64,000 nucleotides of DNA from Burkholderia vietnamiensis LMG 10929. GTDB lineage: Bacteria; Pseudomonadota; Gammaproteobacteria; Burkholderiales; Burkholderiaceae. Location of the stretch: contig NZ_CP009631.1 in assembly GCF_000959445.1 (NCBI RefSeq), positions 2,418,001 through 2,482,000 on the forward strand. The letters are read 5' to 3'. Position numbers and translations under genes: made by a program. Under the pieces are notes generated by a model that was given only the letters and a program-made list of their open reading frames with translations, did no database searches and had not been told where the DNA came from. This document shows, piece by piece, positions 17,634 through 26,343 of the stretch; position 1 is the stretch's first letter, and each line of letters starts with the position of its first letter.

Positions 17634-18383
17634 ATGAGCCGCGCGTGGCTCGTCGGCGCGGGCCCCGGTGACGCCGATCTGCTGACGCTGAAGGCCGTGC
17701 GTGCGATCGCCGCGGCCGACGTGCTGCTCGTCGACGATCTCGTGAACCCGGACGTCCTGCGCCATGCGCGCGCGGATGCCCGCATCGAGCACGTCGGCAA
17801 GCGCGGCGGCCATGCGTCGACGCCGCAGCACGAGATCGTCGCGGCGATGCTCGCGCATCTGCGCGCGGGCCGCAGCGTCGCGCGCCTCAAGGGCGGCGAT
17901 CCGTTCGTGTTTGGCCGCGGCGGCGAGGAGCTGCTCGCGCTCGGCGCGGCCGGCTTCCCGGTCGAGGTCGTGAACGGCATCACGGCCGGCATCGCGGCGC
18001 CGGCCGCGCTCGGGATTCCGGTCACGCATCGCGGCGACGCGCAGGGCGTGATCTTCGTCACCGGTCACGGCGCGGGCGCCGACGAACCCGACTGGCGCGC
18101 GCTGGCCGCGACGCGGATGACGCTCGTCATCTACATGGGGATTCGCCGGCTCGCCGCGATCGTCGCCGCGCTTGGCGCGGGCGGGCTGCCCGGCGACACG
18201 CCGTGCGCGGCCATCGAGAACGCGACGCGCGACGCGCAGCGGCACGTGCTCGCGACGCTCGAGACGGTCGTCGAACGCGTGAACGCGGCCGGCATCGGCT
18301 CGCCGGCGATCGTCGTGATCGGGCGCGTGGCCGCGCTCGCCGCCGATCCGGCGGTGCGCGCCGCACTCGGCAGCGGCGCATGA
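17634..18383 (+). CDS. cobA: Uroporphyrinogen-III C-methyltransferase (SUMT)
   Basis: 249 aa. It methylates uroporphyrinogen III at C2 and C7 to precorrin-2, the branch point to B12 and sirohaem. It starts with the SAM-binding VGAGPGDADLLTLKA block; LKGGDPFVFGRGGEE and GIPVTHRGDA are family signatures. Single-domain form without the CysG dehydrogenase/ferrochelatase part, as used for cobalamin. First gene after a cobalamin riboswitch. Its TGA overlaps the next ATG. Confidence 0.95.
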   Translation: MSRAWLVGAGPGDADLLTLKAVRAIAAADVLLVDDLVNPDVLRHARADARIEHVGKRGGHASTPQHEIVAAMLAHLRAGRSVARLKGGDPFVFGRGGEELLALGAAGFPVEVVNGITAGIAAPAALGIPVTHRGDAQGVIFVTGHGAGADEPDWRALAATRMTLVIYMGIRRLAAIVAALGAGGLPGDTPCAAIENATRDAQRHVLATLETVVERVNAAGIGSPAIVVIGRVAALAADPAVRAALGSGA

Positions 18384-18757
18384 TGCGCGTCGCGCTCGGC
18401 GTCGGCTTTCGCGCGCACGTGACGGCCGCGCAGCTCGACGCGGCGATCCGCGCGGCGCTCGCGCGCCATCCGGGCGCGGAGCCGGCCGTCGTCGCGACGC
18501 TCGCCGACAAGGCGCGCGCGCGGCCGCTGCGCACGCTGTGCGCGCGACGCGGCTGGCCGCTCGTCGGGTTCGACGCGGCCGCGCTCAAGAGTTGCACGGC
18601 GCCGCCGTTGAGCGCCCCGTCGCCCGCCGCGCTCGCGCGCTTCGGCGTGGCGGGCGTCGCCGAGCCGTGCGCGCGCCTCGCCGCGCCCGACGGCCGGCTG
18701 CTCGGCCCCAAATTGATCCGGGACGGCGTGACGGTCGCGCTCGCCGGCCCGCTCTGA
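18380..18757 (+). CDS. cobE: CobE / CbiG C-terminal domain protein
   Basis: 125 aa. It matches the small CobE protein, equivalent to the C-terminal domain of CbiG: GVGFRAHV at the start, ATLADKA in the middle, and SAPSPAALARFGVAGVAEPCA towards the end. The ATG-ATG start overlaps the cobA stop. Its biochemical role in aerobic B12 synthesis is not settled. A second version of this domain is fused to CobJ at 5.9-7.6 kb. Confidence 0.85.
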   Translation: MMRVALGVGFRAHVTAAQLDAAIRAALARHPGAEPAVVATLADKARARPLRTLCARRGWPLVGFDAAALKSCTAPPLSAPSPAALARFGVAGVAEPCARLAAPDGRLLGPKLIRDGVTVALAGPL

Positions 18758-18791
18758 ACCGTTTGTTTCGCTTTCCACAGGACGACTCCCG

Positions 18792-19394
18792 ATGAAGACC
18801 GATGCCGAATCCCATCAGCGGATGACCGAGCGCCGCCGCGCCGGCCACGAGAAGAAGCAGGCCGCGGCCACCCGCGAAAAGGGTCTGCTGATCGTCAACA
18901 CCGGCAACGGCAAGGGCAAGAGCACGGCCGCGTTCGGCATGGCCGTGCGCGTGCTCGGCCATGGCATGCGGCTCGGCGTCGTGCAGTTCATCAAGGGCGC
19001 GCTGCATACGTCCGAGCGCGATTTCCTCGGCGCGGTCGCGCAGTGCGACTTCGTGACGATGGGCGACGGCTATACGTGGAACACGCAGAACCGCGACGCC
19101 GACATCGCGACCGCGCGCAAGGGCTGGGACGCGGCGCGCCGGATGATCGAAAGCGGCGAGTACCGGATGGTGATCCTCGACGAGCTGAACACCGTGCTCA
19201 AGTACGAGTACCTGCCGCTCGACGAAGTGCTCGCGACGCTCACCGGCCGGCCGGAAGCCGTGCACGTCGTCGTGACCGGGCGGCACGCGCCCGACGCGCT
19301 GATCGATGCGGCCGACCTCGTCACCGAAATGCGGCTCGTCAAGCATCCGTACAAGGAGCAAGGCGTGAAGGCGCAGCCCGGCGTGGAGTTCTGA
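18792..19394 (+). CDS. cobO: Cob(I)yrinic acid a,c-diamide adenosyltransferase
   Basis: 200 aa, standard CobO/BtuR/CobA-type length. It attaches the 5'-deoxyadenosyl group to Co(I) corrinoids using ATP. The P-loop NTGNGKGKSTAAFG is at about residues 37-50, with VVQFIKGA and VILDELNTVLKYEY following. It begins 34 bases after cobE with an AGGA ribosome binding site and is followed 3 bases later by cobB. Confidence 0.95.
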   Translation: MKTDAESHQRMTERRRAGHEKKQAAATREKGLLIVNTGNGKGKSTAAFGMAVRVLGHGMRLGVVQFIKGALHTSERDFLGAVAQCDFVTMGDGYTWNTQNRDADIATARKGWDAARRMIESGEYRMVILDELNTVLKYEYLPLDEVLATLTGRPEAVHVVVTGRHAPDALIDAADLVTEMRLVKHPYKEQGVKAQPGVEF

Positions 19395-19397
19395 CCG

Positions 19398-20768
19398 ATG
19401 CGTGCGTGTCCCGCGCTGTTCGTCAGCGCACCGGCGTCCGGCCAGGGCAAGACGTCGGTGACGGCCGGCCTCGCGCGGCTGCACCGGCGGCTCGGCCGGC
19501 GCGTGCGCGTGTTCAAGACCGGGCCGGATTTCCTCGATCCGATGCTGCTCGAACGCGCGAGCGGCGCGCCCGTGTACGCACTCGATCTCGGGATGGTCGG
19601 CGAGGCCGGCTGTCGCGCGCTGCTCGCCGACGCGGCGCGCGACGCGGACCTGATCCTGATCGAAGGCGTGATGGGCCTGTTCGACGGCACGCCGAGCAGC
19701 GCGGACCTGGCCGCCGCGTTCGGCGTGCCGGTCGTCGCGGTGATTTCGGCGAAGGCGATGGCGCAGACGTTCGCCGCGATCGCGTTCGGGCTCGCGCGGT
19801 TCCGGCCGGGCGTGCCGTTTTACGGCGTGCTGGCGAATCGCGTCGGCTCGCCGCGACATGCGCAACTGCTGCGGCAGGCGCTGCCGGACGACCTGCGCTG
19901 GCTCGGGCACGTGCCGGCCGACGCGGCGATCGCGTTGCCCGAACGGCATCTCGGCCTGCACCAGCCGGCCGACATCGACGATCTCGACGCGCGGCTCGAG
20001 CGCGCCGCCGACGCGCTCGCGCAGACCGCGCTCGCCGAATTGCCGCCGGCCGTCGCGTTCGCAGCGCCCGAAGTGGCACCCGAAGCAGCCGCGCTGCCGC
20101 GCTCGCTGGCCGGCACGCGGATCGCGGTCGCGCGCGACGCGGCGTTCTCGTTCATCTACCCGGCCAATCTCGCGCTGCTCGACGCGCTCGGCGCGCAGGT
20201 GCGGTTCTTTTCGCCGCTGGCCGACGAACCGGTGCCCGACGCGTGCGACGCGCTGTTCCTGCCGGGCGGCTATCCGGAGCTGCACGCGGCGACGCTCGCC
20301 GCGAATGCGGTGAGCGCGCGCACGATCCGCGCGCACGCGGCGGCCGGGCGGCCGATCGTCGCGGAATGCGGCGGGATGCTGTACCTGTGCGAGTCACTGA
20401 CCGACGCGCAGGGCGCGACGACGCCGATGGTCGGGCTGCTGCCGGGCCATGCGACGATGCAGCGCCGCTTCGCCGCGCTCGGCATGCAGACGCTCGCGAC
20501 GCGCTGGGGCCCGATGCGCGGCCATACGTTCCATTACTCGCGGCTCGAAACGCCGCTCGCGGCGGCGGCGACGGCGGCACGCTGCGACGGCGCGAGCGGC
20601 AGCGGCGAAGCCGTGTATCGCGCGGGGCCGGTCGTCGCGACCTACATGCACATGTACTGGCCGTCGAACCCGGATGCGGCCGCGGCGTTGTTTCGCGGCG
20701 AGGCGTTCGATCAGGTTGAGCAGGCCGATCGAGCGAGCGGAGAGACGCCGGAAGTCGTGCCGGAATAG
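19398..20768 (+). CDS. cobB: Cobyrinate/hydrogenobyrinate a,c-diamide synthase CobB
   Basis: 456 aa. ATP- and glutamine-dependent amidation of the a and c carboxylates. The N-terminal dethiobiotin-synthetase-like ATPase domain has SAPASGQGKTSVTAGLA and KTGPDFLDP. The C-terminal class I glutaminase-like domain has FLPGGYPELHA and VAECGGMLYLCESL, the latter holding the nucleophilic cysteine. Last gene of cobA-cobE-cobO-cobB; the next gene faces it from the other strand. Confidence 0.95.
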   Translation: MRACPALFVSAPASGQGKTSVTAGLARLHRRLGRRVRVFKTGPDFLDPMLLERASGAPVYALDLGMVGEAGCRALLADAARDADLILIEGVMGLFDGTPSSADLAAAFGVPVVAVISAKAMAQTFAAIAFGLARFRPGVPFYGVLANRVGSPRHAQLLRQALPDDLRWLGHVPADAAIALPERHLGLHQPADIDDLDARLERAADALAQTALAELPPAVAFAAPEVAPEAAALPRSLAGTRIAVARDAAFSFIYPANLALLDALGAQVRFFSPLADEPVPDACDALFLPGGYPELHAATLAANAVSARTIRAHAAAGRPIVAECGGMLYLCESLTDAQGATTPMVGLLPGHATMQRRFAALGMQTLATRWGPMRGHTFHYSRLETPLAAAATAARCDGASGSGEAVYRAGPVVATYMHMYWPSNPDAAAALFRGEAFDQVEQADRASGETPEVVPE

Positions 20769-20810
20769 CGGGCTGCGGCGCGAGCCCTCGCCTTCCCCGC
20801 CAGCGTCCCG

Positions 20811-21974
20811 TCACACCAGAAACGCCTCGGCCAGCTTGACCCAGTACGACGCGCCGATCGGCAGCGCCGCGTCGTTGAAGTCGTATCCGGGGTTGTGCAC
20901 CATGCAGCCGCCTTCCCCGTCGCCGTTGCCGATGATCAGGTAGCAGCCCGGCCGCTGCTCGAGCAGGAATGCGAAATCCTCGCTGCCGGTGAGCGGCACC
21001 ATCCCGTCGATCAGGTTCGCTGCGCCGGCCCATGCATGCGCGACGTCGCGTGCGAACGCGGTCATCCGCGCATCGTTGACGAGCACCGGGTAGCGGCGCT
21101 GGTAATCGATCGTCGCGGTCGCGCCGAACACGGCCGCCTGCGCATGAACGACTTCCTTGATGCGCGTCTCCAACAGATCGCGCACGTCGGGCTTCAACGC
21201 GCGCACCGACAGGCGCATCTGCGCATGCTCGGGAATCACGTTCGGCGCGTCGCCCGCGTGGATCGCGCCGACCGTGACGATCGCCATGTCGAGCGGCGAC
21301 ACGTTGCGTGACACGATGGTCTGCAGCGCGATCACGATCTGCGCGCACACGACGACCGGGTCGATCGCCTTGTGCGGCACCGCGCCGTGGCCGCCGCGGC
21401 CGTGGACGTCGACGATCACGGTGTCCGACGACGCCATGAACGGCCCGGCCAGGAAGCCGAGCTTGCCGGTCGGGAAGCCCGGCATGTTGTGCATCGCGAA
21501 GATCGCATCGCACGGGAACTGCTCGAACAAGCCGTCGTCGAGCATTTTCTTCGCGCCGCCGAGCCCTTCCTCGGCCGGCTGGAAGATCAGGTTCAGCGTG
21601 CCGGAAAACCGCCGCTCGCGCGCCAGATGCTTCGCGGCGGCGAGCAGCATCGCCGTGTGACCGTCGTGGCCGCACGCGTGCATCTTGCCGGGGATCGTGC
21701 TCCGATACGGCAGGCCGGTCGACTCGTGGATCGGCAGCGCGTCCATGTCGGCGCGCAGGCCGAGGCGCTGCGTGCCGTCGCCCACCTTCAGCTGCGCGAC
21801 GACGCCCGTGCCGCCGAGCCCGCGCCGGACCGTATAGCCCCACCCTTGCAGCTGCTCGGCGACGAGATCGCTGGTCGCGAATTCCTCGAAGCCGAGTTCA
21901 GGATGCGCATGGATGCGGTGTCGAATGTCGATCATTTCGTCGGCGAGGCCTGCGGGGATCACGCTGTGGGTCAT
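20811..21974 (-). CDS. M20 family amidohydrolase (hippurate hydrolase-like)
   Basis: 387 aa, complete. Zinc-dependent amidohydrolase/aminoacylase of the M20D type. Metal-binding HACGHDGHTAML and QPAEEGLGGA are clear, as are GLRADMDALP and TGSEDFAFL. An AGGAG lies 8 bases before the chosen ATG; a longer in-frame start upstream lacks this. Substrate cannot be read from sequence; N-acyl amino acids or hippurate-like amides are typical. No visible link to B12 genes. Confidence 0.9.
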   Translation of the reverse strand: MTHSVIPAGLADEMIDIRHRIHAHPELGFEEFATSDLVAEQLQGWGYTVRRGLGGTGVVAQLKVGDGTQRLGLRADMDALPIHESTGLPYRSTIPGKMHACGHDGHTAMLLAAAKHLARERRFSGTLNLIFQPAEEGLGGAKKMLDDGLFEQFPCDAIFAMHNMPGFPTGKLGFLAGPFMASSDTVIVDVHGRGGHGAVPHKAIDPVVVCAQIVIALQTIVSRNVSPLDMAIVTVGAIHAGDAPNVIPEHAQMRLSVRALKPDVRDLLETRIKEVVHAQAAVFGATATIDYQRRYPVLVNDARMTAFARDVAHAWAGAANLIDGMVPLTGSEDFAFLLEQRPGCYLIIGNGDGEGGCMVHNPGYDFNDAALPIGASYWVKLAEAFLV

Positions 21975-22479
21975 GGGGGCGGCTCCTGGGTCGGGTTCGG
22001 AAGGGTCGGTCAAGGATAGTCCGCCTCACGGCAACCGAATAGCGAGCAAGTGGTCGTAGCGGCAACCTGGAGTTGCCGCCTGAGTGGGGATGCCGAGGGC
22101 GGACAGCATGGCGGCAGCGCGTTTGCGAGGCCGTACCGGCGCGGGGAGCGGGAGGCGTGGTGCCCGCGGCTGTGTGTCGGTCTCCGGCATGTGCCGGCTC
22201 GGCGAACACGGTTGGGCGTCGCTTCGATATCTATCGATATCAAGGACTTCCAGGGCATTTGTTCACTTTTCAACCGCCGTACATCTTTTGTGTACGCCAG
22301 GGTTCAAGTGAACGCACGACCCGGCGTGGTTACGCTGCTACCCGGCGAATTCGGCGGCGACGCCGACGGACATCTCGACGCCTTCCGCGGCGCGTTTCTC
22401 GCGGAACCGGCGACGCCGCCGGCATGACACGCGGCACGGGCTCCGCGCCCATGCCGCGCAGCACCTCAACGCCCCGACA
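21975..22479 (+). other. Intergenic region with AT-richer core and a long compound hairpin
   Basis: No gene recognised. At 22226-22241 two GATATC palindromes flank TATC. At 22261-22313 a 53-base imperfect hairpin has stacked arms GTTCACTT/AAGTGAAC, AACC/GGTT and GTACA/TGTAC around the loop TCTTTTG. There is no T-run, so it is not a plain Rho-independent terminator. A plus-strand reading frame ending at 22427 has a plausible-looking tail (PGVVTLLPGEFGGDADGHL), but I do not recognise it and do not call it a gene. Confidence 0.5.
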
Positions 22480-23916
22480 TCATTGCTGAACGACGCGCAT
22501 CGACTTCGGTCGCGAAAAATCGAGGTCTTCGCCGTTCCAGGCTTTCGCCTTCTTCAACTCCCAGTTCTGCGTCAAGCCGGTGAAGGTCGCGACGCGGTTG
22601 AACGCGAGGTCGTCCGTATCCGACAGCATCACCGCGATCCCCGCGGCCGCTTCAACCTGGACTTCGTTTGCATAAATCCAGGACGGCAGCGCACGCCCCG
22701 ACCGCTGCCCCGCCGGCAGGCAATACTTCGCGCCCGACGTCAGGCTGACGATACAGCCGAGCGGCGTCGTATCGCGCACGACGCGCATCGAATGCGGCCT
22801 TGAAAAATCGAGCACCTGTCCGTTGACGGCCTTCACCTGCTTGAGACCGCCGTTCTCGACCGTGCCGACGAACGTCGCGATCCGGTTGTAGGACAGGTTG
22901 TCCCAATCCGACAGCATCACCGCGGTGCCCGGTGCGGCATCGACGAACACGTCGTGCGCATAGATCCACGACGGCAATGCATAACCGGAGCGCTGCCCCA
23001 CCGGCAGGCAATATCTCGCGGCGGTCTGCAGGCTGACGATGCAGCCCGCCGGCTGCTCGGCCGACAGGAAGCGCGCTTCCGGATAGACCGACTTGATCCA
23101 GTCCACGTACTTCGATACGCGCGCGCCGGTCGAATAGTTGTCGCCGCCGCCATTGGTCGTCGCGATGATGACCGGCTTGCCATCGCGAATCTGCCACCAG
23201 GCCGACCCGCTATCGCCCGACGCAGTGCGCGTCCAGAACGGGGACGGCCCGGCAGAGCGATAGCTCGCGCCGATTCCGTAGCCGAGCTCGAAGATGCTGT
23301 CGATCCGGCTGCGCCCGTACAGCCGTCGCTCGCCGTTCGCCGGCCAGTACGAACCGCTGCCCTTCGCGCCGACACCCCAGCTTCCATAGCCGACGAAAAT
23401 GACGTCGCGGTCTTTCTCGTGAGGATCGTCGTTCAGGATCGGCCGCTCGACCGGCTTGCCGAGCACGTCCGCTATCGGGTGGAGCGTCGGCAGCTTCAGG
23501 ATCGCGATATCGGTCGACGCGCCGCCCATTCCCGCCGGCTTGTTGATCCGCTGCGGCGGCACGTACGCCGTGCCCCGGCCCGATGCGACTACGCGGCGAT
23601 CGAGCGTCGTGAAGCGCTTGGTTACGGCTGTCTCGGTGCCTTGATAGCCGGCGCAATGCGCGGCAGTCAGCACGTAGGTCCATCCCCCGTTGTCGCCAAG
23701 CCATGTCGCGGTGCAGCCACCGACCTCTCCGACCGCGAGCCACGGCGTCTCATAACTGAACGCGCGCAGTTGGTCGTTGTGCGTCTTGATGCTGTTCGCC
23801 AGGTCTGCGCTATCGCCGCCGTAATACTTGAAGGTCGCTTCGTCGATCCGCAAAGCGTGCGCCGCCGAAGACGCCACCAATGCCGCCAGGCCTGCGCTCA
23901 CGATTATCTTTTTCAC
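22480..23916 (-). CDS. Secreted trypsin-like serine protease with two crystallin-like C-terminal repeats
   Basis: 478 aa from a GTG start with GGAGAG just upstream. A Sec signal peptide covers about residues 1-21 (MKKIIVSAGLAALVASSAAHA). The S1 catalytic triad is visible: His87 in LTAAHC, Asp136 in TDIAILKLP, Ser236 in GDSGSAWW. After about residue 290 there are two repeats of roughly 95 aa. Each begins GCIVSL, carries YCLP.GQRSG.ALPSWIY and ends LDFSRP.SMRVV, resembling beta/gamma-crystallin-type modules. Likely exported and possibly Ca- or surface-binding. The flanking DNA is AT-richer than the window. A decayed relative lies at 62.65-62.80 kb. Confidence 0.85.
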   Translation of the reverse strand: MKKIIVSAGLAALVASSAAHALRIDEATFKYYGGDSADLANSIKTHNDQLRAFSYETPWLAVGEVGGCTATWLGDNGGWTYVLTAAHCAGYQGTETAVTKRFTTLDRRVVASGRGTAYVPPQRINKPAGMGGASTDIAILKLPTLHPIADVLGKPVERPILNDDPHEKDRDVIFVGYGSWGVGAKGSGSYWPANGERRLYGRSRIDSIFELGYGIGASYRSAGPSPFWTRTASGDSGSAWWQIRDGKPVIIATTNGGGDNYSTGARVSKYVDWIKSVYPEARFLSAEQPAGCIVSLQTAARYCLPVGQRSGYALPSWIYAHDVFVDAAPGTAVMLSDWDNLSYNRIATFVGTVENGGLKQVKAVNGQVLDFSRPHSMRVVRDTTPLGCIVSLTSGAKYCLPAGQRSGRALPSWIYANEVQVEAAAGIAVMLSDTDDLAFNRVATFTGLTQNWELKKAKAWNGEDLDFSRPKSMRVVQQ

Positions 23917-24410
23917 GTTTTCTCTCCGATGGATTTATTGCCCGGAAAATGCAGATTTATCCATATTGCTTCGATCGCGACAGGTTGCAGCCGGGCGCCA
24001 GCCATATCGCCGACCAGAGCGTATCGCGATGAGAGAAAAGGTTCGGTTATAACTAGGCAGGCCGTTGGATCGAGGCGACGAATTCGTAAATTCGAACTCG
24101 TCCCATTGACCGAATTTATACAAATCGCGGCATCTAAAATGGAAATGCGATTAATGATTTCGCGTTTCTCATATTGTTTATTCGCAAAACCATAGCTGGC
24201 TGAATCAGCGATTTTCCAGATAGAACTTTCGCATTCCGGCGAAACACGGGAATCACCGCAGTCGGCTTCGCCTCCGGCATCGAACGAATTGCCGGCATGC
24301 CGACGCGCGTGCGCACAGACGCCCTATTCCGGCGATGTCCGCGCGAGCCTCCGCATTCGCCGGCAACCTCGCGACACCCGTGCGCTCGCGCCGCTGTCGC
24401 GCCGCCCCGA
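23917..24410 (+). other. AT-richer intergenic region between protease gene and orbL
   Basis: No gene recognised in about 490 bases. The base composition is visibly lower in GC than the surroundings, and stop codons are frequent in all frames. An imperfect 10-bp hairpin (24077-24086 with 24093-24102, loop TAAATT) lies about 160 bases upstream of the protease start and could be an operator or a terminator remnant. It may mark foreign DNA or a boundary of insertion. Confidence 0.45.
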
Positions 24411-25421
24411 TCACGGCAACCGGAACGTATCGAAGAACGTATCGCGCTCCATCACGGTCAACGCCGCGCGCTTGTGCGGAAAGTCGAACTCCTTCAGCGT
24501 CCGGAACCCGAGCCGGTGCATGTATGCGATATGCCGCACGTGATCGACGCGCGGCTCGCCGACGAGCCGTTGCGTGCGCGGCTCGTCGACGAACATGTAG
24601 TGCAGCACGCCGCTCCACCACGCATGCAGCTTGCCCGCGCTCTGGAAGCGCGAGTCGCCGATCAGCAGATGCAGCCCGCGATCGTAGTCGTGCGCGTCGT
24701 AGAACGGCGCAAGGCGGTCCTCCTTCGCCCAGTAGAACTCGAAATAGCCGAACGGCGTGTCGTCGAAATAGCCGATCATCGGGTGCATGTGCGGATCGGC
24801 GAGCCGTTCCGCGAGATAGGCCGCGTGCTCGTCGAGCGTGCCGCGCTGGTCCCAGAAATGCGCGACGCGATCAAGGTTCATCCAGTCGCTGAACAGGCGC
24901 GCGTGCGTCGCGACGTCGACGGTGCGCAGGCTGAACGTCATGCCGACCTGCGGCATGTAGCGCGTGTAGATCTCGCCGGCCGGCGACGGCGGCCGCACCG
25001 GATGTCGGTGGCCGTTGGTGATCGCGTAGCGCAGCGGCATCCCGCCCGACGCCGGCGCCTTCAGCCACGGCTGGGGGTTCTGCCAGAACGTCGCGCGCGA
25101 CGCGGTGAGCCGCAGCCGCTCGCCCGCGCGCTGCGCGTCGTCGATCACGCCTTCGCGCACCGCGCGCGCGACGTACGCGGCGACGGCGGCCGGGTCAGCC
25201 GCGCCGAGCGGCACCGAGACGGTGGCCGCGTCGTGCCGCGTGTCGGTGTTGAACAGCGCGACGAATTCCGCGAGCAGCGCGGCCGGCGCATCGTCGGGGC
25301 GCCACGCGTGCAGCATGCGTTCGGCGACGGGCGTCGCGTGCGGCGCGCCGTCGAGCGCGGCGGCCACGTCGCCTTCGACGCTATCGCGCGGATCGGCCGG
25401 TTTCGTCAGCGTGTGTGCCAT
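24411..25421 (-). CDS. orbL: Ornibactin acyltransferase OrbL (GNAT, IucB/RhbD-like)
   Basis: 336 aa. The C-terminal half is a GNAT acyltransferase of the siderophore type: YTRYMPQVGMTFSLRTVD, MNLDRVAHFWDQRGT, HPMIGYFDDTPFGYFEFYWAKEDRL and LLIGDSRFQ. It is expected to place the beta-hydroxy acyl chain on N5-hydroxyornithine. The N-terminal ~120 aa are poorly conserved. The ATG overlaps the pvdF stop (TGATG), and this is the last gene of the orbI operon. Confidence 0.88.
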   Translation of the reverse strand: MAHTLTKPADPRDSVEGDVAAALDGAPHATPVAERMLHAWRPDDAPAALLAEFVALFNTDTRHDAATVSVPLGAADPAAVAAYVARAVREGVIDDAQRAGERLRLTASRATFWQNPQPWLKAPASGGMPLRYAITNGHRHPVRPPSPAGEIYTRYMPQVGMTFSLRTVDVATHARLFSDWMNLDRVAHFWDQRGTLDEHAAYLAERLADPHMHPMIGYFDDTPFGYFEFYWAKEDRLAPFYDAHDYDRGLHLLIGDSRFQSAGKLHAWWSGVLHYMFVDEPRTQRLVGEPRVDHVRHIAYMHRLGFRTLKEFDFPHKRAALTVMERDTFFDTFRLP

Positions 25422-26260
25422 CACAGTGCTCCCGCGTCGTGGCGATCGGCGACGATGTGCAGCCCGCGCTCGAGTGCCGGAAACAGGCTGCGCTGGAAGT
25501 TGTTCCAGCGCAGTTCGAGGATCGTGTCGTCCGGCGCGATCGGCGTGTCGAGCACGTCGCAGATCACCTCGCCGGAATCGATGCCGTTGTCGACGTAGTG
25601 GAACGACGCGCCCGTCATCGTCACGGGCGTGACGCGCGAGGTCGCGCCGCTCGCCCAGTCGACCCGCTCGCCGCGCGCGCCGTGCAGCGCGTCGAGCGTC
25701 GCCCACGCGCCGCGCCGCTGGTACGGCGACCCGTCGGCCGTGATGCCCGGATGGATGTTCGCGATGCGCCGGTGAAAGCGCGCGCCGGGGCGCACGAGTT
25801 CGTCGAGTATCACGAGCAGCCCGTCGAGCACGACGACGTCGGCGTCGAGTTCGAGCAGGCGCTCGAGCAGGCGGCGCTCGAACGCCTGCTTGCCCGCCGC
25901 GCGCTCGCGCGCATCGCGCGGCAGCCGCCGGTACGTTGACGCGATCGTGCAGAACAGTTCGTCGACCGGCCGACCCTGCACGGTGAGCCCCTCCGGCAGG
26001 ATCCACGGGCGGCCCGGCGTGCGCGCGAAGCCGTAGTCGGCGAGCTTCGCTTGGTCGGCCGGCGAGCCTGCGTCGTCGTCGACGATCACGGCCTGCAGCG
26101 TGTAGCGTTCGCCGAGCGGCGAAACGTTGAGCCGCTCGACGAGGAATTCGAGCGGCGCCTTCATGTAGCGCGTGCCGCCGCGGTACGCGACCGGCTGGCC
26201 GGCGCGATCGGCCGCGCCGTTGCGCAGCGACTGGATGTAGACGAGATTCTTCTTTCGCAT
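25421..26260 (-). CDS. pvdF: N5-hydroxyornithine formyltransferase PvdF-like
   Basis: 279 aa, similar in size to PvdF. It transfers formyl from N10-formyl-tetrahydrofolate to hydroxyornithine, making the C-terminal formyl-hydroxyornithine of ornibactin. The formyltransferase core is seen as IANIHPGITADGSPYQRRG and FHYVDNGIDSGEVI, which hold the usual Asn, His and Asp. It begins 83 bases after orbA and overlaps orbL by one base. Confidence 0.9.
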   Translation of the reverse strand: MRKKNLVYIQSLRNGAADRAGQPVAYRGGTRYMKAPLEFLVERLNVSPLGERYTLQAVIVDDDAGSPADQAKLADYGFARTPGRPWILPEGLTVQGRPVDELFCTIASTYRRLPRDARERAAGKQAFERRLLERLLELDADVVVLDGLLVILDELVRPGARFHRRIANIHPGITADGSPYQRRGAWATLDALHGARGERVDWASGATSRVTPVTMTGASFHYVDNGIDSGEVICDVLDTPIAPDDTILELRWNNFQRSLFPALERGLHIVADRHDAGAL

Positions 26261-26343
26261 GGAGGCGTCGGGAAAAAGCGGACGACGGCGCCGCGGCGCA
26301 CGCGCCGGCTCGAAGGCCGGGCCGCACGCCGCGGCGCGCGCCG

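Noticed and set aside
22050..22427. Plus-strand reading frame of 125 codons with a plausible C-terminal tail
   Set aside because: The first part is arbitrary, it overlaps a strong hairpin, and I recognise no family or ribosome binding site.
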